DNA of 47,506 bases from Sutcliffiella rhizosphaerae (GTDB lineage: Bacteria; Bacillota; Bacilli; Bacillales; Bacillaceae_I): contig NZ_CAKJTJ010000016.1 of the NCBI RefSeq assembly GCF_917563925.1, positions 30,169 to 77,674 of the forward strand. The letters run 5' to 3'. Position 1 is the stretch's first letter, and each line of letters opens with the position of its first letter. Shown piece by piece: positions 6,788 through 15,521 of this stretch. Below the pieces are notes generated by a model. It did not search any database. It saw nothing but the letters and a program-made list of their open reading frames with translations, and was not told where the DNA came from. A program made the translations under genes and the position numbers.

Positions 6788-8506
6788 TCACATAAACACA
6801 CTTTTCTCAATCTCTTTCATTTCATAGAAATAGCCTTTTGCTTTCATCAACTCATCAAAAGTTCCTGCTTCTACCACGTTTCCATTTTCCATCACAATGA
6901 TCTGATCCATTCTCTCTAAACCTGTTAAGCGATGGCTGACCAGTACTAACGTGTCATCCTTTGCCTTTTCAAACAGTTTTTCAAAAATAGCATTCTCTGT
7001 CACAGCATCCACAGAAGATGTCGGTTCATCCAGCAGCCATACATGTTGACCCTTAAGAAAAGCACGTGCAATGGCAAGGCGTTGCTTCTCTCCACCAGAA
7101 AGATTTTCTCCTTTTTCCAGGACACGATCTTCCAAGGAAAAGTGGTTCAACTTTACCATACCAAGAGCTTCTAACATTTCTTCATCTTTGATGTCCTCTT
7201 TTGCAATGGCCAAGTTTTCACGAATAGTTCCGTAAAAGTAATGATTCTCTTGGAGTACGACATTGCTTTTACTCCACAGATCTTCTGAAGAAACAGAAGA
7301 ATAGTTCCAATTATTTAGCGTAAACGTACCGTTATCTGGTTGATGCAGCTTTAACAACAAATACAGCAATGTCGATTTACCGGAACCACTTGGGCCGACA
7401 ATGGCAGTTTTTGTACCTGACTCAAAACTTACATTCACATTAGCCAAAGTTGAACTGGACTCACCCGGAAACGTAAAGCTGACATCTTTCATATGAAACG
7501 AGAGTGCTTCATTGTCCGGCAACACATTAGTAGCCTCCGAGACATACTCCACTACTTCATTCTCCACTACTTCCTCCAAACGACCGGCAGCTCTCCTGCT
7601 ATCCTCGTAATGATTTGGGAAAACCGCCATTGGCGCAGCATTTTCAAATACAGTAAGAGAGATCATGACAAGCATTGCAAGGAACAGTCCTTCAAATTGA
7701 CCTTGAACTGTCAGGTATGCGCCTAAGGCCAGAATCAACCAGGATACGAGAAGCGTCACGAATGTATTAACAGAATGATTGAAAATCTCCTGCTTTCCTT
7801 CTGTCTCTTGCTCTACAACATAGTCCCCTGCTACCTCTGTAAGCAATTTTTCTTTTTCTTCTAACTGCTGATATATTTTCAAATCCCGAAAGCCATAAAA
7901 TAGTTCCGTCACTTCGGTGGAAAGTCTCGCTCTTCCCTCTCTAACATTGCGTTGAAGCTTCCGCTGGTCGAGCGCGAAAATGGCTGGTACAACAAATCCA
8001 GTCAATAATAAACCTAGCAGCATCACAAACGCCAGAATTACCGAGAAGTATGAAATAAAAAGAATGGTGCTTAAAAAAACGATTACTAAGACAACAGGTG
8101 GATAGAAAACCCTTAGGAAGAAATTTTGCAGACTTTCTACATCTCCTACAATACGGGCAAGTAAGTCCCCACTTCTGTATTTTTGAAAAATCCTTGGGGC
8201 TAGTGGTTCTATTTTTTTATAAAAAGAAACCCTCAGATTACTTAGTATCGTAAATGTTGCTCGGTGTGAAAAATACCGTTCTCCATATCGGCTAAAGGCT
8301 CTTGCAAAGCCAAAAAGCTTTAGTAGCGCGATCATCACTGTTAACGTATAAATTGGTGGAACTAAGGCTCCTTTGGATATCAAATATCCACTTGATGCAA
8401 AGAGTCCCACAGCGGAAATTCCGGCGCTAAACCCTAGAATGATGGAAAGCAAAACGTCTTTTCTTTCCTTCATCACAAGGAACGTGACATGACGAAGCTC
8501 TTTCAT
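6788..8506 (-). CDS. cydC: CydC subunit of the CydDC ABC transporter
   Basis: 572 residues. This is the second half of the heterodimeric exporter needed to assemble cytochrome bd oxidase; the E. coli complex exports thiols and binds haem. The membrane domain carries the CydC-typical stretch around 45-85 (LISKGALVPP, FGFARAFSRYGERYFSH). Walker A is GPSGSGKST (371-379), followed by the LSGGEKQR signature and the WLLDEPTSSVD Walker B. The start ATG overlaps the cydD stop as ATGA, so translation is coupled. The nomenclature follows E. coli; in B. subtilis the names of the two subunits are exchanged in some sources. Confidence 0.88.
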   Translation of the reverse strand: MKELRHVTFLVMKERKDVLLSIILGFSAGISAVGLFASSGYLISKGALVPPIYTLTVMIALLKLFGFARAFSRYGERYFSHRATFTILSNLRVSFYKKIEPLAPRIFQKYRSGDLLARIVGDVESLQNFFLRVFYPPVVLVIVFLSTILFISYFSVILAFVMLLGLLLTGFVVPAIFALDQRKLQRNVREGRARLSTEVTELFYGFRDLKIYQQLEEKEKLLTEVAGDYVVEQETEGKQEIFNHSVNTFVTLLVSWLILALGAYLTVQGQFEGLFLAMLVMISLTVFENAAPMAVFPNHYEDSRRAAGRLEEVVENEVVEYVSEATNVLPDNEALSFHMKDVSFTFPGESSSTLANVNVSFESGTKTAIVGPSGSGKSTLLYLLLKLHQPDNGTFTLNNWNYSSVSSEDLWSKSNVVLQENHYFYGTIRENLAIAKEDIKDEEMLEALGMVKLNHFSLEDRVLEKGENLSGGEKQRLAIARAFLKGQHVWLLDEPTSSVDAVTENAIFEKLFEKAKDDTLVLVSHRLTGLERMDQIIVMENGNVVEAGTFDELMKAKGYFYEMKEIEKSVFM

Positions 8507-10236
8507 ATGGCATTCCCTCCTTGCTGAACAGACACCATTTGTTGATACGAAGGTACAGTCTGGAGAAGCTCATGATGAGTTCCTTTTGCTACTAAGCTGC
8601 CAGTTTCTAAAAAGAGAATGGTGTCTGCCTTTTTTATCGTATGAAGTCGATGGGCAACCGTAATGACTGTCGAGGTTTTGGCTAGCTCTTTCATCGATTC
8701 TTGAAGAATCTTTTCGGTTTTTAAATCTAAACCTGTTGTTGGCTCATCAAATAAAATAATGGATGGCTTTTTCAGGAATGCACGGGCAAGAGCGAGACGC
8801 TGCTTTTCTCCACCTGAAAGTCCACGACCACCCTCTCCTATCTTAGTTTGAAAGCCTTCTGGCAATGATTCCACTAGCGCAAGGATACCTGCTTTTTCTG
8901 CAGCAATCTTTAGCTCCTCCTCTGTGGCATCTGCTTTTCCACCAATTGCGATATTATCAGCAATGGTTCCTGCAAATAAATATGGGTTTTGTGAAATGTA
9001 ACTTACTTTATCAAACCAGGCTTTCTCCTGATAATCAAAGAGAGGCTTTCCTTCTACCATTACTGTTCCGTCTGTCGGACGAATAAGCCCTGATATTAGA
9101 TTAAGCAAAGTAGATTTCCCTGAACCACTTTTTCCAACAAGCGCGATTTGACTATACGGTTTGATGGAAGCAGCGATACCTTGAAGAGCAAACCCTTCGT
9201 CTCTATACCGAAAACCTAAATCGCGGAGCTCTAATGAAGGTGGAGTTTCCATATTTGGAAGTGATTCTTCTCCCCACTCTACAGGTGCCTCTTCTGCATT
9301 TAATTCATCTGTCACTTTCTTCGCTGCACCCATGCTACCCCGTCCTGTATGAAAAGCACTTCCGAGTTCTTTTAAATACAGATAGAATTCAGGTGCAAGG
9401 ACGAGAACAAAGAAAGCGGTGAAAAAACCGATATTTTCAAAAACAACGAGCTGTAATCCTGCCTCAAGTGCAATAAGTCCAATGGCAAGCATAGAAATAA
9501 ATTCGAGCATAAGCGATGATAAGAAAGCTATTTTCAACACTTCCATCGTGGCATCCCGGAAGCTATGACTGCTCTCTTCAATCGTTTGTTGTTGCTTTTT
9601 GGAACGATTGAACAGCTTTAAGGTGGTTAAGCCTTGTAATGTATCTAAAAAGGTTCCCGAAAAAGCATTCAGCTTTTCCATTTGCTCTTCTGATTTCTTC
9701 TTCGTTTTTAGTCCCACAACAATCATGAAAATTGGAATAAAAGGTGCAGTGACCAGAATAATCAAACCGGTATTCACATGCTGACTGAATGCTGCTATTA
9801 GGATAATGATCGGGATGATGCTCGATTGAATGACCTGTGGAATATATTTACTAAAATACGGATCCACTTCATCGACGGCATCCATCATGACACTAACCTT
9901 TTGACCGGACTGCCCTTTTAGTGCAGCCTGCACAGGACTTTTAGAATATTTTTTTAGCAGGGCTATTCGAAAATCCTTTTTTACTTTCGTTGCTAGCTTT
10001 ACTCCAGTAATTCCGTTGAAATAGGTAAGGATAGCCCTCGCAGCCAAAACACCTAATAAACCTGCAAGAAACGGGATGATTTCTTGAAAGGAGTGCCCAC
10101 GTAAAAAAATTCGATCGACAATAGTCACAAAAAAGTACGCCTGCCCAATAATAGTCAAGCCTGTTAAGACAGCAATAATTATTAATGTTATCCTTGTGCC
10201 TCTATATGATTTTGCGATAGATTTTAAATCGGTCAT
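8503..10236 (-). CDS. cydD: CydD subunit of the CydDC ABC transporter
   Basis: 577 residues. Six membrane helices lie in the first 300 residues. The block LAPEFYLYLKELGSAFH (280-296) is characteristic of CydD. ATPase motifs are Walker A GKSGSGKST (368-376), signature LSGGE (473-477) and Walker B IILFDE (493-498). AAAGGGG precedes the ATG. It is the first gene of a two-gene operon with cydC. The oxidase genes cydAB are not adjacent, unlike in B. subtilis where cydABCD is one operon. A Rex operator 44 nt upstream indicates induction when NADH/NAD+ is high, that is, under oxygen limitation. Confidence 0.9.
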   Translation of the reverse strand: MTDLKSIAKSYRGTRITLIIIAVLTGLTIIGQAYFFVTIVDRIFLRGHSFQEIIPFLAGLLGVLAARAILTYFNGITGVKLATKVKKDFRIALLKKYSKSPVQAALKGQSGQKVSVMMDAVDEVDPYFSKYIPQVIQSSIIPIIILIAAFSQHVNTGLIILVTAPFIPIFMIVVGLKTKKKSEEQMEKLNAFSGTFLDTLQGLTTLKLFNRSKKQQQTIEESSHSFRDATMEVLKIAFLSSLMLEFISMLAIGLIALEAGLQLVVFENIGFFTAFFVLVLAPEFYLYLKELGSAFHTGRGSMGAAKKVTDELNAEEAPVEWGEESLPNMETPPSLELRDLGFRYRDEGFALQGIAASIKPYSQIALVGKSGSGKSTLLNLISGLIRPTDGTVMVEGKPLFDYQEKAWFDKVSYISQNPYLFAGTIADNIAIGGKADATEEELKIAAEKAGILALVESLPEGFQTKIGEGGRGLSGGEKQRLALARAFLKKPSIILFDEPTTGLDLKTEKILQESMKELAKTSTVITVAHRLHTIKKADTILFLETGSLVAKGTHHELLQTVPSYQQMVSVQQGGNAI

Positions 10237-10279
10237 TTTTATGTCCCCTTTATTCCGTTTAGGTTGGGATAGTTTTATG

Positions 10280-10297
10280 TTGTGAAAAACTTCACAT
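10280..10297. promoter_or_regulatory. Rex operator upstream of cydDC
   Basis: TTGTGAAAAACTTCACAT matches the Rex consensus TTGTGAANNNNTTCACAA at all but the last defined base. On the minus strand a TATAAT hexamer lies upstream at 10313-10318, so the operator would fall just after the transcription start and block elongation or initiation. Rex is the NADH-responsive repressor of cyd genes in B. subtilis, which fits the gene content. Confidence 0.82.
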
Positions 10298-10319
10298 ACT
10301 TTATGTATCTTTATTATAT

Positions 10320-10624
10320 AGCATATGCAAGGTAATTTCTCGTTTGGTGATTGACCATTTTATGACTTATTATTAGTGTTCCCGATTTTAGCTTATTGGT
10401 AACAGGGTTTGGAAAGATTAGATGACACATTAAAGAGGGATAGTTTGCTTCTTGGATGGAAGTGTGAAGGTAAAACGTGACGGCAAAATAAGGTTATCTC
10501 TGGGATAACTGTGGATAGTCTTTAAATAACCATTGAAAGCTATTGGCGGAACGTTCTTAACATCCCGCCAGGAAACTGGAGTCTTGTAGAAATCCAGTTT
10601 CATATTAAGGTATTTCAAACCTTG
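10320..10624. other. Spacer without a recognised gene
   Basis: Apart from the cydDC promoter region at its left end I see nothing assignable here. A 62-codon minus-strand frame (10430-10618) starts with TTG, has only a weak ribosome site and no recognisable family, so I do not call it. No terminator is obvious for the GNAT gene that ends at 10625. Confidence 0.4.
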
Positions 10625-11560
10625 CTATAACTGTACATCTTGGGGCAGCTTTTGAAATGTCAATAATGACGGCGTTGGAGAGAATGGGAAGAATTTTAAC
10701 ATTTCAATAGAAAATTTATCTGTTGAATCAACTTCAGCTTCAATAGTATGTATTCCTTTTTTCTCGGCATAATTTATCTGAAGTGCTGTTAGCATTAACA
10801 TTAATCTCATATCATTATTGTTTTTGGTACCTCTCCAACCAAAATCTAATTTATTTGGTGTATTTGAATAATGTAATAAAGAGTATGCGTGTATTTCATT
10901 ATCCTTTAATACAATATAACTTCCATCTTCAATCAAATCTTTATTAAAGATTAATTTTTTCCATGTCTCAAAGCTTTGAACAGAAACAGGATTTATAGTA
11001 TGAGATACTTCATAGTTTTTTTTAACAAGGTTAATTAACTGTATTATTAGTTCTTGTTGATTACCTATACTCTTCATGTCTTTTATGTAAATATCTTGTT
11101 GGTTAAATTCCGGAAATATTCCCTCTATATCAACCTTTGAGACCATTAATGATGGCATATATGTTCTTCTGACTTCTAAAAACTCACTTTGTTCATAGAA
11201 TGATTTTAATCTATAAGACGACTCCCAAATGGATGTTTGCAGAGGAAATTTAATCTTTTCAACATTCAATAAAGCATTAACCAATACAGTCTCTATTTCA
11301 TATCCCATATGCGCTTCCGTAACCATTGCGAAGTAGGTACAATACGGGTGAAATTCAGAATTCCACGCAGTTATTAAACCTACCAATTTTTCACTTTCAT
11401 AAGCTTCATAAGTACACAGTCTATGCTTGGTGTTGAGTCCTCTTAAAAAGTATTGCTGGGAGAAAGTGTCATCCCCCAACCATTTGGAGAGAACTTCTTT
11501 TAAAGCCTCGACATTTGGAGAAATATTAGGTTTTACTCTATAATAACTTCTTATCATCAT
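10625..11560 (-). CDS. Putative tandem GNAT-fold acetyltransferase
   Basis: 311 residues. The two halves both look like GNAT folds: the N-terminal half (about 1-140) has the strand pattern with GLITAWN and a helix after it, and the C-terminal half (about 150-300) has AYSLLHYSN, then GWRGTKNN followed by a long helix and the IEAEVDSTDKFSIEMLKFF ending typical of GNAT C-termini. The acetyl-CoA loop (Q/RxxGxG/A) is poorly conserved in both halves; GWRGT is the nearest match. The substrate is unknown. The start has GGGGAT upstream. The low GC content and lack of related neighbours may mean the gene was acquired. Confidence in an enzymatic role is moderate only. Confidence 0.6.
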   Translation of the reverse strand: MMIRSYYRVKPNISPNVEALKEVLSKWLGDDTFSQQYFLRGLNTKHRLCTYEAYESEKLVGLITAWNSEFHPYCTYFAMVTEAHMGYEIETVLVNALLNVEKIKFPLQTSIWESSYRLKSFYEQSEFLEVRRTYMPSLMVSKVDIEGIFPEFNQQDIYIKDMKSIGNQQELIIQLINLVKKNYEVSHTINPVSVQSFETWKKLIFNKDLIEDGSYIVLKDNEIHAYSLLHYSNTPNKLDFGWRGTKNNNDMRLMLMLTALQINYAEKKGIHTIEAEVDSTDKFSIEMLKFFPFSPTPSLLTFQKLPQDVQL

Positions 11561-11649
11561 TTCATCCCCAATAGGTTATTATCTACCACTATCCTGACCC
11601 TTGTTGAAAAATCCGAAAAGAGCTTTTTATAAATGAGAACATCGAATTT

Positions 11650-11690
11650 GAAATAATAAGTCCCCCTCACCAAGCTTGGTGGAGGGGGAC
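11650..11690 (-). terminator. Terminator of the FtsX-type ABC operon
   Basis: GTCCCCCTCACC (11660-11671) and GGTGGAGGGGGAC (11678-11690) form a long GC-rich stem with one bulge around AAGCTT. The minus-strand tail is TTATTATTTC. A plus-strand T-run (11692-11696) also exists, so it could act in both directions. Confidence 0.8.
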
Positions 11691-11714
11691 ATTTTTAAGT
11701 CGGGTCATATTCTT

Positions 11715-14207
11715 TTAAGTTGTCCCATAACTTTTTAACCTACGTGTCATTAAAATATATATCATGATGAAACAGAGAATGCTAAATGAAAGACTACATA
11801 TAATTTTAATGAATACCACGTTTGCCGACATGTTAGGATAAAACATCAAGGTCATCGTTAAACTTATTACAAATCCACAAATTACAGCGATCATCATCCA
11901 GACCATTGTTTCTTTCACTAAAATTCCTCTTACATCTTTGATTTTCCATCCGATATCTTTTAAGGTTATTACCTCATCTTTTCGGATGTGCAAAGTAGAA
12001 GAGATTGTCTCACTAAGTGTCGCCGTTGTGAGGATCAATGCTGCTAGGAATATAATAATCACAAAAACAAGAACTGTGGCATTTATATATTCTCCAAGAT
12101 TGGTATCCCCAGTTGCTAATATTGTTTGATATAAGTTAACAGGTATAAAAGTGATGATGACAGTTAATAAAACGATTTGTAAAAAAGAAAATACAATTAA
12201 ATGTCTAAAGTAGTAGAGACTTCTAAGCCACAAAGTTTTAAATTTAGGAGATTCTGTTTTATTGGTGGAGCTACTGTTTTGAAATCTATTGATGAGCCAT
12301 GTCACTACTAATGCGATGATAATAGATAAGAGAACATAAGGAAACGACATAATATGAACGTACCCATAAGTATACAAAATGATTAGTGCCAAGCTTGTCC
12401 CAAGTGCTGCTAAAACAAGGATAATGGCACTCTCCATAAAGTAGAGCTTTCTGATATGAGATGGCTTCCACCCTAAATCAGAAATGATTTTTTTATCTTC
12501 AATACTTGTTCTATTACGGAAGAAGGCGTTGTTTAGTGGGTATAGAAGTCCAATGAGAAAGAATAAACCTGTAACAAGGATGTTCGTCCCATTCCACCCA
12601 TCCGCTATTTCAGCGGCAGCACCAAGACTTGTCCATGGCTGTGATACCATTCCAATTCCTTCTACATCTATAGCCATCTTTGATATAGATGCCCCTGCCA
12701 CCACGTCCATTTGAAAATTCCCAATTTGGCTAATTTTTATTAATGCCTCTTCAATTTTAGCGATAGCTTCATCATCATACTCCTTAATATCGGAAACACG
12801 CACCCTTATAGCATCAATAGGGGAATCTCCTTTAATGTAAGCAGCATCTTCTAAACTCATAATCCCTTTTGCTGGTGAACTAATAAAGCTTCCAGGTGTG
12901 AGCGTTTCATGTAACGGTTGTTCTTCATCTAAAGTAATGGTAGGTGCTTGTTGGTATATACCGAGAGGACTAGAAGATAACGTATTTTGATACTCCACCG
13001 TAGTAAAAGAACCTACAGGAAATAAGATAAAAGGAATAGTTTTATCAGTGCCTGCAACAGTCGCAACTGATACACCTTGAAAATTCATATCTCTATATGT
13101 TGGTACTCCTAAATGTTCTCCTACTTGTTTTACTGTAAGAGTACCGTCTGAATTAATCATATAATCAATAGGATTAATCTTGTAGAAATGAGAAGATTCA
13201 CCTAATGAAGAAGAGAAATTATCAGAAGTTTTTACTGTATGATCGTAATCTACAATTAATGGATTATACAGAAATGGAGTAATGTATTTCGACATATCAA
13301 AAGTGTATTTGTCATCTGATAAGTAGTCCATCTCTAACTCTTCCATTAATCCTTCGAACCGTTCAGACAAAAATAAAGGCTCATTTTCTGATAGGTTTAA
13401 ACTTTCCTTTAAATTAATAGTGTCTTGTGTTCCCCAATTTAAATCTTTTACATTTACTTGCAGTTTTAATGGTGAAAAGGAATCCTCTAAATAGATAAGA
13501 CGGATTTCTCTTTCCACATTTAAGGACTCAAAGGCCATTGCCATCTGATGGGGAATTTCATTATTTAAAGCAGATAGGTCAATTCCAGTTAATCTTTGCT
13601 CTTCTTCTACATCTACACCTACAGTTAGATCATAAGTTATAGGGATATCAAATTCAGGACTCATTCCTTCCCCAGTAAAACCTACACCCAATCGTTTTAA
13701 GAAATCAAACCCGTTTTCAGGATAACCCTCTTGCTCTAACATGTAATAAACTCCAAAAGTATCTTCAACCTCATAATGGTTTACACCATCATACGTTTCA
13801 AAGTAACCAGAAATATAACTACTTTTAGAAGGGTAATCTAAAGCTAAGGACTTATTTTCTCCTGTAAAATATCCTAAAGATATAACAGGAGCAGCAATGT
13901 CTACTTCTGATAATGCCTTTATTTTTTCCCATTCCTCTAATGAGATACCGCCAGCTCCATAATTTAAGTAGTTTTCTTCTACTTTTCCTAATGTCTTTTC
14001 GACAGAAGTAGCTGCTTCTGCGGGACGGATTAAAATATCATAACTTCCCCTAGCATGTTCCTGTATACTTTCTCTCACATTTGTTTGAATCGTTAGCACG
14101 GAAGAGATACTTACAGAACTTGCTACTAGCAAAATCACCATCGAGATTAGAAGAATAAGAGACAGTTTATAGCGACTTCTCACGGCTCTCCAGCTATAGC
14201 GAAGCAA
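11715..14207 (-). CDS. FtsX/MacB-like ABC transporter permease
   Basis: 830 residues. An N-terminal membrane helix (14-36) is followed by a very large extracytoplasmic domain (about 40-540) and then clustered membrane helices between about 545 and 825, the layout of FtsX-family permeases. Such proteins usually act as mechanotransmitters or in peptide resistance and lipoprotein release rather than as classic importers. The start is TTG, supported by AGGAGG at 8 nt; it overlaps the upstream ATPase gene by 14 nt. Its partner is certainly that ATPase. No BceRS-type kinase gene is adjacent, so the inducer is unknown. The substrate cannot be deduced. Confidence 0.85.
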   Translation of the reverse strand: MLRYSWRAVRSRYKLSLILLISMVILLVASSVSISSVLTIQTNVRESIQEHARGSYDILIRPAEAATSVEKTLGKVEENYLNYGAGGISLEEWEKIKALSEVDIAAPVISLGYFTGENKSLALDYPSKSSYISGYFETYDGVNHYEVEDTFGVYYMLEQEGYPENGFDFLKRLGVGFTGEGMSPEFDIPITYDLTVGVDVEEEQRLTGIDLSALNNEIPHQMAMAFESLNVEREIRLIYLEDSFSPLKLQVNVKDLNWGTQDTINLKESLNLSENEPLFLSERFEGLMEELEMDYLSDDKYTFDMSKYITPFLYNPLIVDYDHTVKTSDNFSSSLGESSHFYKINPIDYMINSDGTLTVKQVGEHLGVPTYRDMNFQGVSVATVAGTDKTIPFILFPVGSFTTVEYQNTLSSSPLGIYQQAPTITLDEEQPLHETLTPGSFISSPAKGIMSLEDAAYIKGDSPIDAIRVRVSDIKEYDDEAIAKIEEALIKISQIGNFQMDVVAGASISKMAIDVEGIGMVSQPWTSLGAAAEIADGWNGTNILVTGLFFLIGLLYPLNNAFFRNRTSIEDKKIISDLGWKPSHIRKLYFMESAIILVLAALGTSLALIILYTYGYVHIMSFPYVLLSIIIALVVTWLINRFQNSSSTNKTESPKFKTLWLRSLYYFRHLIVFSFLQIVLLTVIITFIPVNLYQTILATGDTNLGEYINATVLVFVIIIFLAALILTTATLSETISSTLHIRKDEVITLKDIGWKIKDVRGILVKETMVWMMIAVICGFVISLTMTLMFYPNMSANVVFIKIICSLSFSILCFIMIYILMTRRLKSYGTT

Positions 14208-14871
14208 TTTTATCGCCTCCTATGTGAATGGTATTCCCCGTGAATGTGATGATACGGTCGCTTTTTTTCGTTACGAAGTCATCATGTGTAGCCAAGACGA
14301 TTGTCTTTCCCTTTTTATGAACAACAGAAAGGAGTTCTAATATATTGTTGCGGTTATCATGGTCTAAATTTCCTGTTGGTTCATCGCATAAGAGTATATC
14401 AGGTTCTGTTATTAAGGCCCGAGCAAAAGCAACCCTTTGCTGTTGTCCTCCTGATAGTTGACTTGGCAGCTTCTTTGCATGTTCCTCCAATCCCACATCT
14501 TCCATCAGCTCTAACGCTTTTGCTTGAATTACTTTACGGTCACGGTATGGGATAAGAGGCAGCATAATATTTTCTAATACTGTAAATTGAGGAAGTAACC
14601 GAAATTGTTGATAAACGGTTGAAATCTTTTCTCTTACATATAGTTGCTTTTCATTGATTGATAGAGTTTGTATATCCGTTTGCTCGATAAATACTTTTCC
14701 AGAGGACAATTCAATGCTACCGCCTATGATATTTAACAGTGATGTTTTACCAGATCCAGAAGGTCCTATTAAGGAAATCCATTCCCCCTTAGCTATATGT
14801 AGAGTTACATCTGAAAAAATAGGGGTTTTCGACATATTATATTGTAATGTAGCATTTTGTAAGTGTATCAA
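14194..14871 (-). CDS. ABC transporter ATPase, LolD/MacB type
   Basis: 225 residues. Walker A GPSGSGKTS (36-44), Q-loop around 88-89, signature LSGGQ (139-143) followed by QQR, Walker B LLCDEPTGNLD (about 160-170) and H-loop His196 are all present. The LSGGQQQR and DEPTGNLD forms are typical of the ATPases that serve FtsX-like permeases. The start codon is TTG with AAGGAG nine bases upstream; an ATG seven bases upstream is out of frame. It forms a two-gene operon with the permease. A promoter with an internal palindrome lies 64-92 nt upstream. Confidence 0.9.
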   Translation of the reverse strand: MIHLQNATLQYNMSKTPIFSDVTLHIAKGEWISLIGPSGSGKTSLLNIIGGSIELSSGKVFIEQTDIQTLSINEKQLYVREKISTVYQQFRLLPQFTVLENIMLPLIPYRDRKVIQAKALELMEDVGLEEHAKKLPSQLSGGQQQRVAFARALITEPDILLCDEPTGNLDHDNRNNILELLSVVHKKGKTIVLATHDDFVTKKSDRIITFTGNTIHIGGDKIASL

Positions 14872-14902
14872 TGATCATAACTCCTTCTCTTAAATCACTA
14901 AT

Positions 14903-14930
14903 GAATAAGCAGCTTTTCAGCTACTTATTC
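14903..14930. other. 12-bp hairpin in the leader of the FtsX ABC operon
   Basis: GAATAAGCAGCT (14903-14914) pairs with AGCTACTTATTC (14919-14930). On the minus-strand transcript the stem has a single G-U pair and a GAAA tetraloop, which is very stable. It lies between the predicted transcription start and the ribosome binding site, with no T-run next to it, so it is more likely a leader structure or operator than a terminator. Confidence 0.55.
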
Positions 14931-14934
14931 AAAA

Positions 14935-14963
14935 ATTATTAAAAACATGTTTTAGTTTTCCAA
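14935..14963 (-). promoter_or_regulatory. Candidate SigA promoter with palindrome in the spacer
   Basis: On the minus strand TTGGAA (14958-14963) and AATAAT (14935-14940) are 17 nt apart. The spacer contains the perfect 12-bp palindrome AAAACATGTTTT (14942-14953). A dimeric regulator bound there would control the FtsX-type ABC operon. The regulator is not encoded nearby. Confidence 0.55.
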
Positions 14964-15072
14964 ACTTTAGCATAAGAATAACCAGTTACTATGTATAGGG
15001 TCGTAATGCAGTATTTGCTATATTAAAAGCCTGCCTAAAATTTCTAATTTATGTAACCTTTAGCAACAACAG

Positions 15073-15096
15073 TAAAATTATACATGTATAATTTTA
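15073..15096. promoter_or_regulatory. Perfect 24-bp palindrome
   Basis: A perfect palindrome centred on TACATGTA lies in the spacer between the divergent ABC and methionine operons. Its ACATGT core is the same as that of the smaller palindrome at 14942-14953. It might be a second operator of the same regulator or a cruciform-forming AT sequence. The rest of the spacer 14964-15300 is very AT-rich and shows nothing else I can name; the promoter of the met operon must lie here but its hexamers are weak. Confidence 0.45.
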
Positions 15097-15300
15097 AGCT
15101 TGCAAACATATATTTTAAATATTTTAATAATTTTTTCATCTATTAATTTTAAAAAGGAATTGACCAGGGATTACGTGCAAAATCCGTTCAACTTTATAAA
15201 TCAATTAACCTGATTTTATAAAAAACCATTGCATTTCCCTCATACCTGTTGTAAATTAGAAAAATAATTAAATTGTTCTGATAATTTTATATGTAAACTT

Positions 15301-15419
15301 TCTTATCCAGAGAGGTTGAGGGAATGGCCCGAAGACACCTCAGCAACCATCAACGTCAAATAGTTGGCGATGAAAAGGTGCTAATTCCAGTGAGCAGTGT
15401 TGCTCACATAGATGAGAAG
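15301..15419 (+). promoter_or_regulatory. SAM-I (S-box) riboswitch
   Basis: The aptamer starts with TCTTATC followed by CAGAGAGG, continues with GAGGGAATGGCCCGAAGA and CAGCAACC, and ends in GTGCTAATTCCAG and GATGAGAAGA. P1 forms between 15301-15307 and 15411-15417. The 3' strand of P1 (AGAAGA) can alternatively pair with TCTTCT in the 5' arm of the following terminator. SAM binding therefore favours termination, and SAM shortage favours expression of the methionine operon. Confidence 0.95.
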
Positions 15420-15436
15420 AATGAACTTTCTAATCA

Positions 15437-15470
15437 AAGTCTTCTTCTTAAGAAGGCTTTTTATTTTTTT
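15437..15470 (+). terminator. S-box regulated terminator
   Basis: AAGTCTTCTT and AAGAAGGCTT form the stem, followed by an almost pure T-run to 15470. It is the OFF structure of the SAM riboswitch. Confidence 0.9.
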
Positions 15471-15475
15471 AAAAC

Positions 15476-15514
15476 GCCTCTCACTCTCTGGATGATCACC
15501 AGTTAATAGGAGGC
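15476..15514 (+). other. Hairpin overlapping the metI ribosome binding site
   Basis: GCCTC (15476-15480) can pair with GAGGC (15510-15514), and CTGG (15488-15491) with CCAG (15499-15502). The outer stem covers most of the AGGAGG (15508-15513) of metI. It could reduce initiation after readthrough of the terminator. The pairing is short, so it may be incidental. Confidence 0.35.
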
Positions 15515-15521
15515 CTTTTTC

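Noticed and set aside
10430-10618. 62-codon minus-strand frame after the GNAT gene
   Set aside because: TTG start, poor ribosome site, no recognisable family, composition like non-coding spacer.
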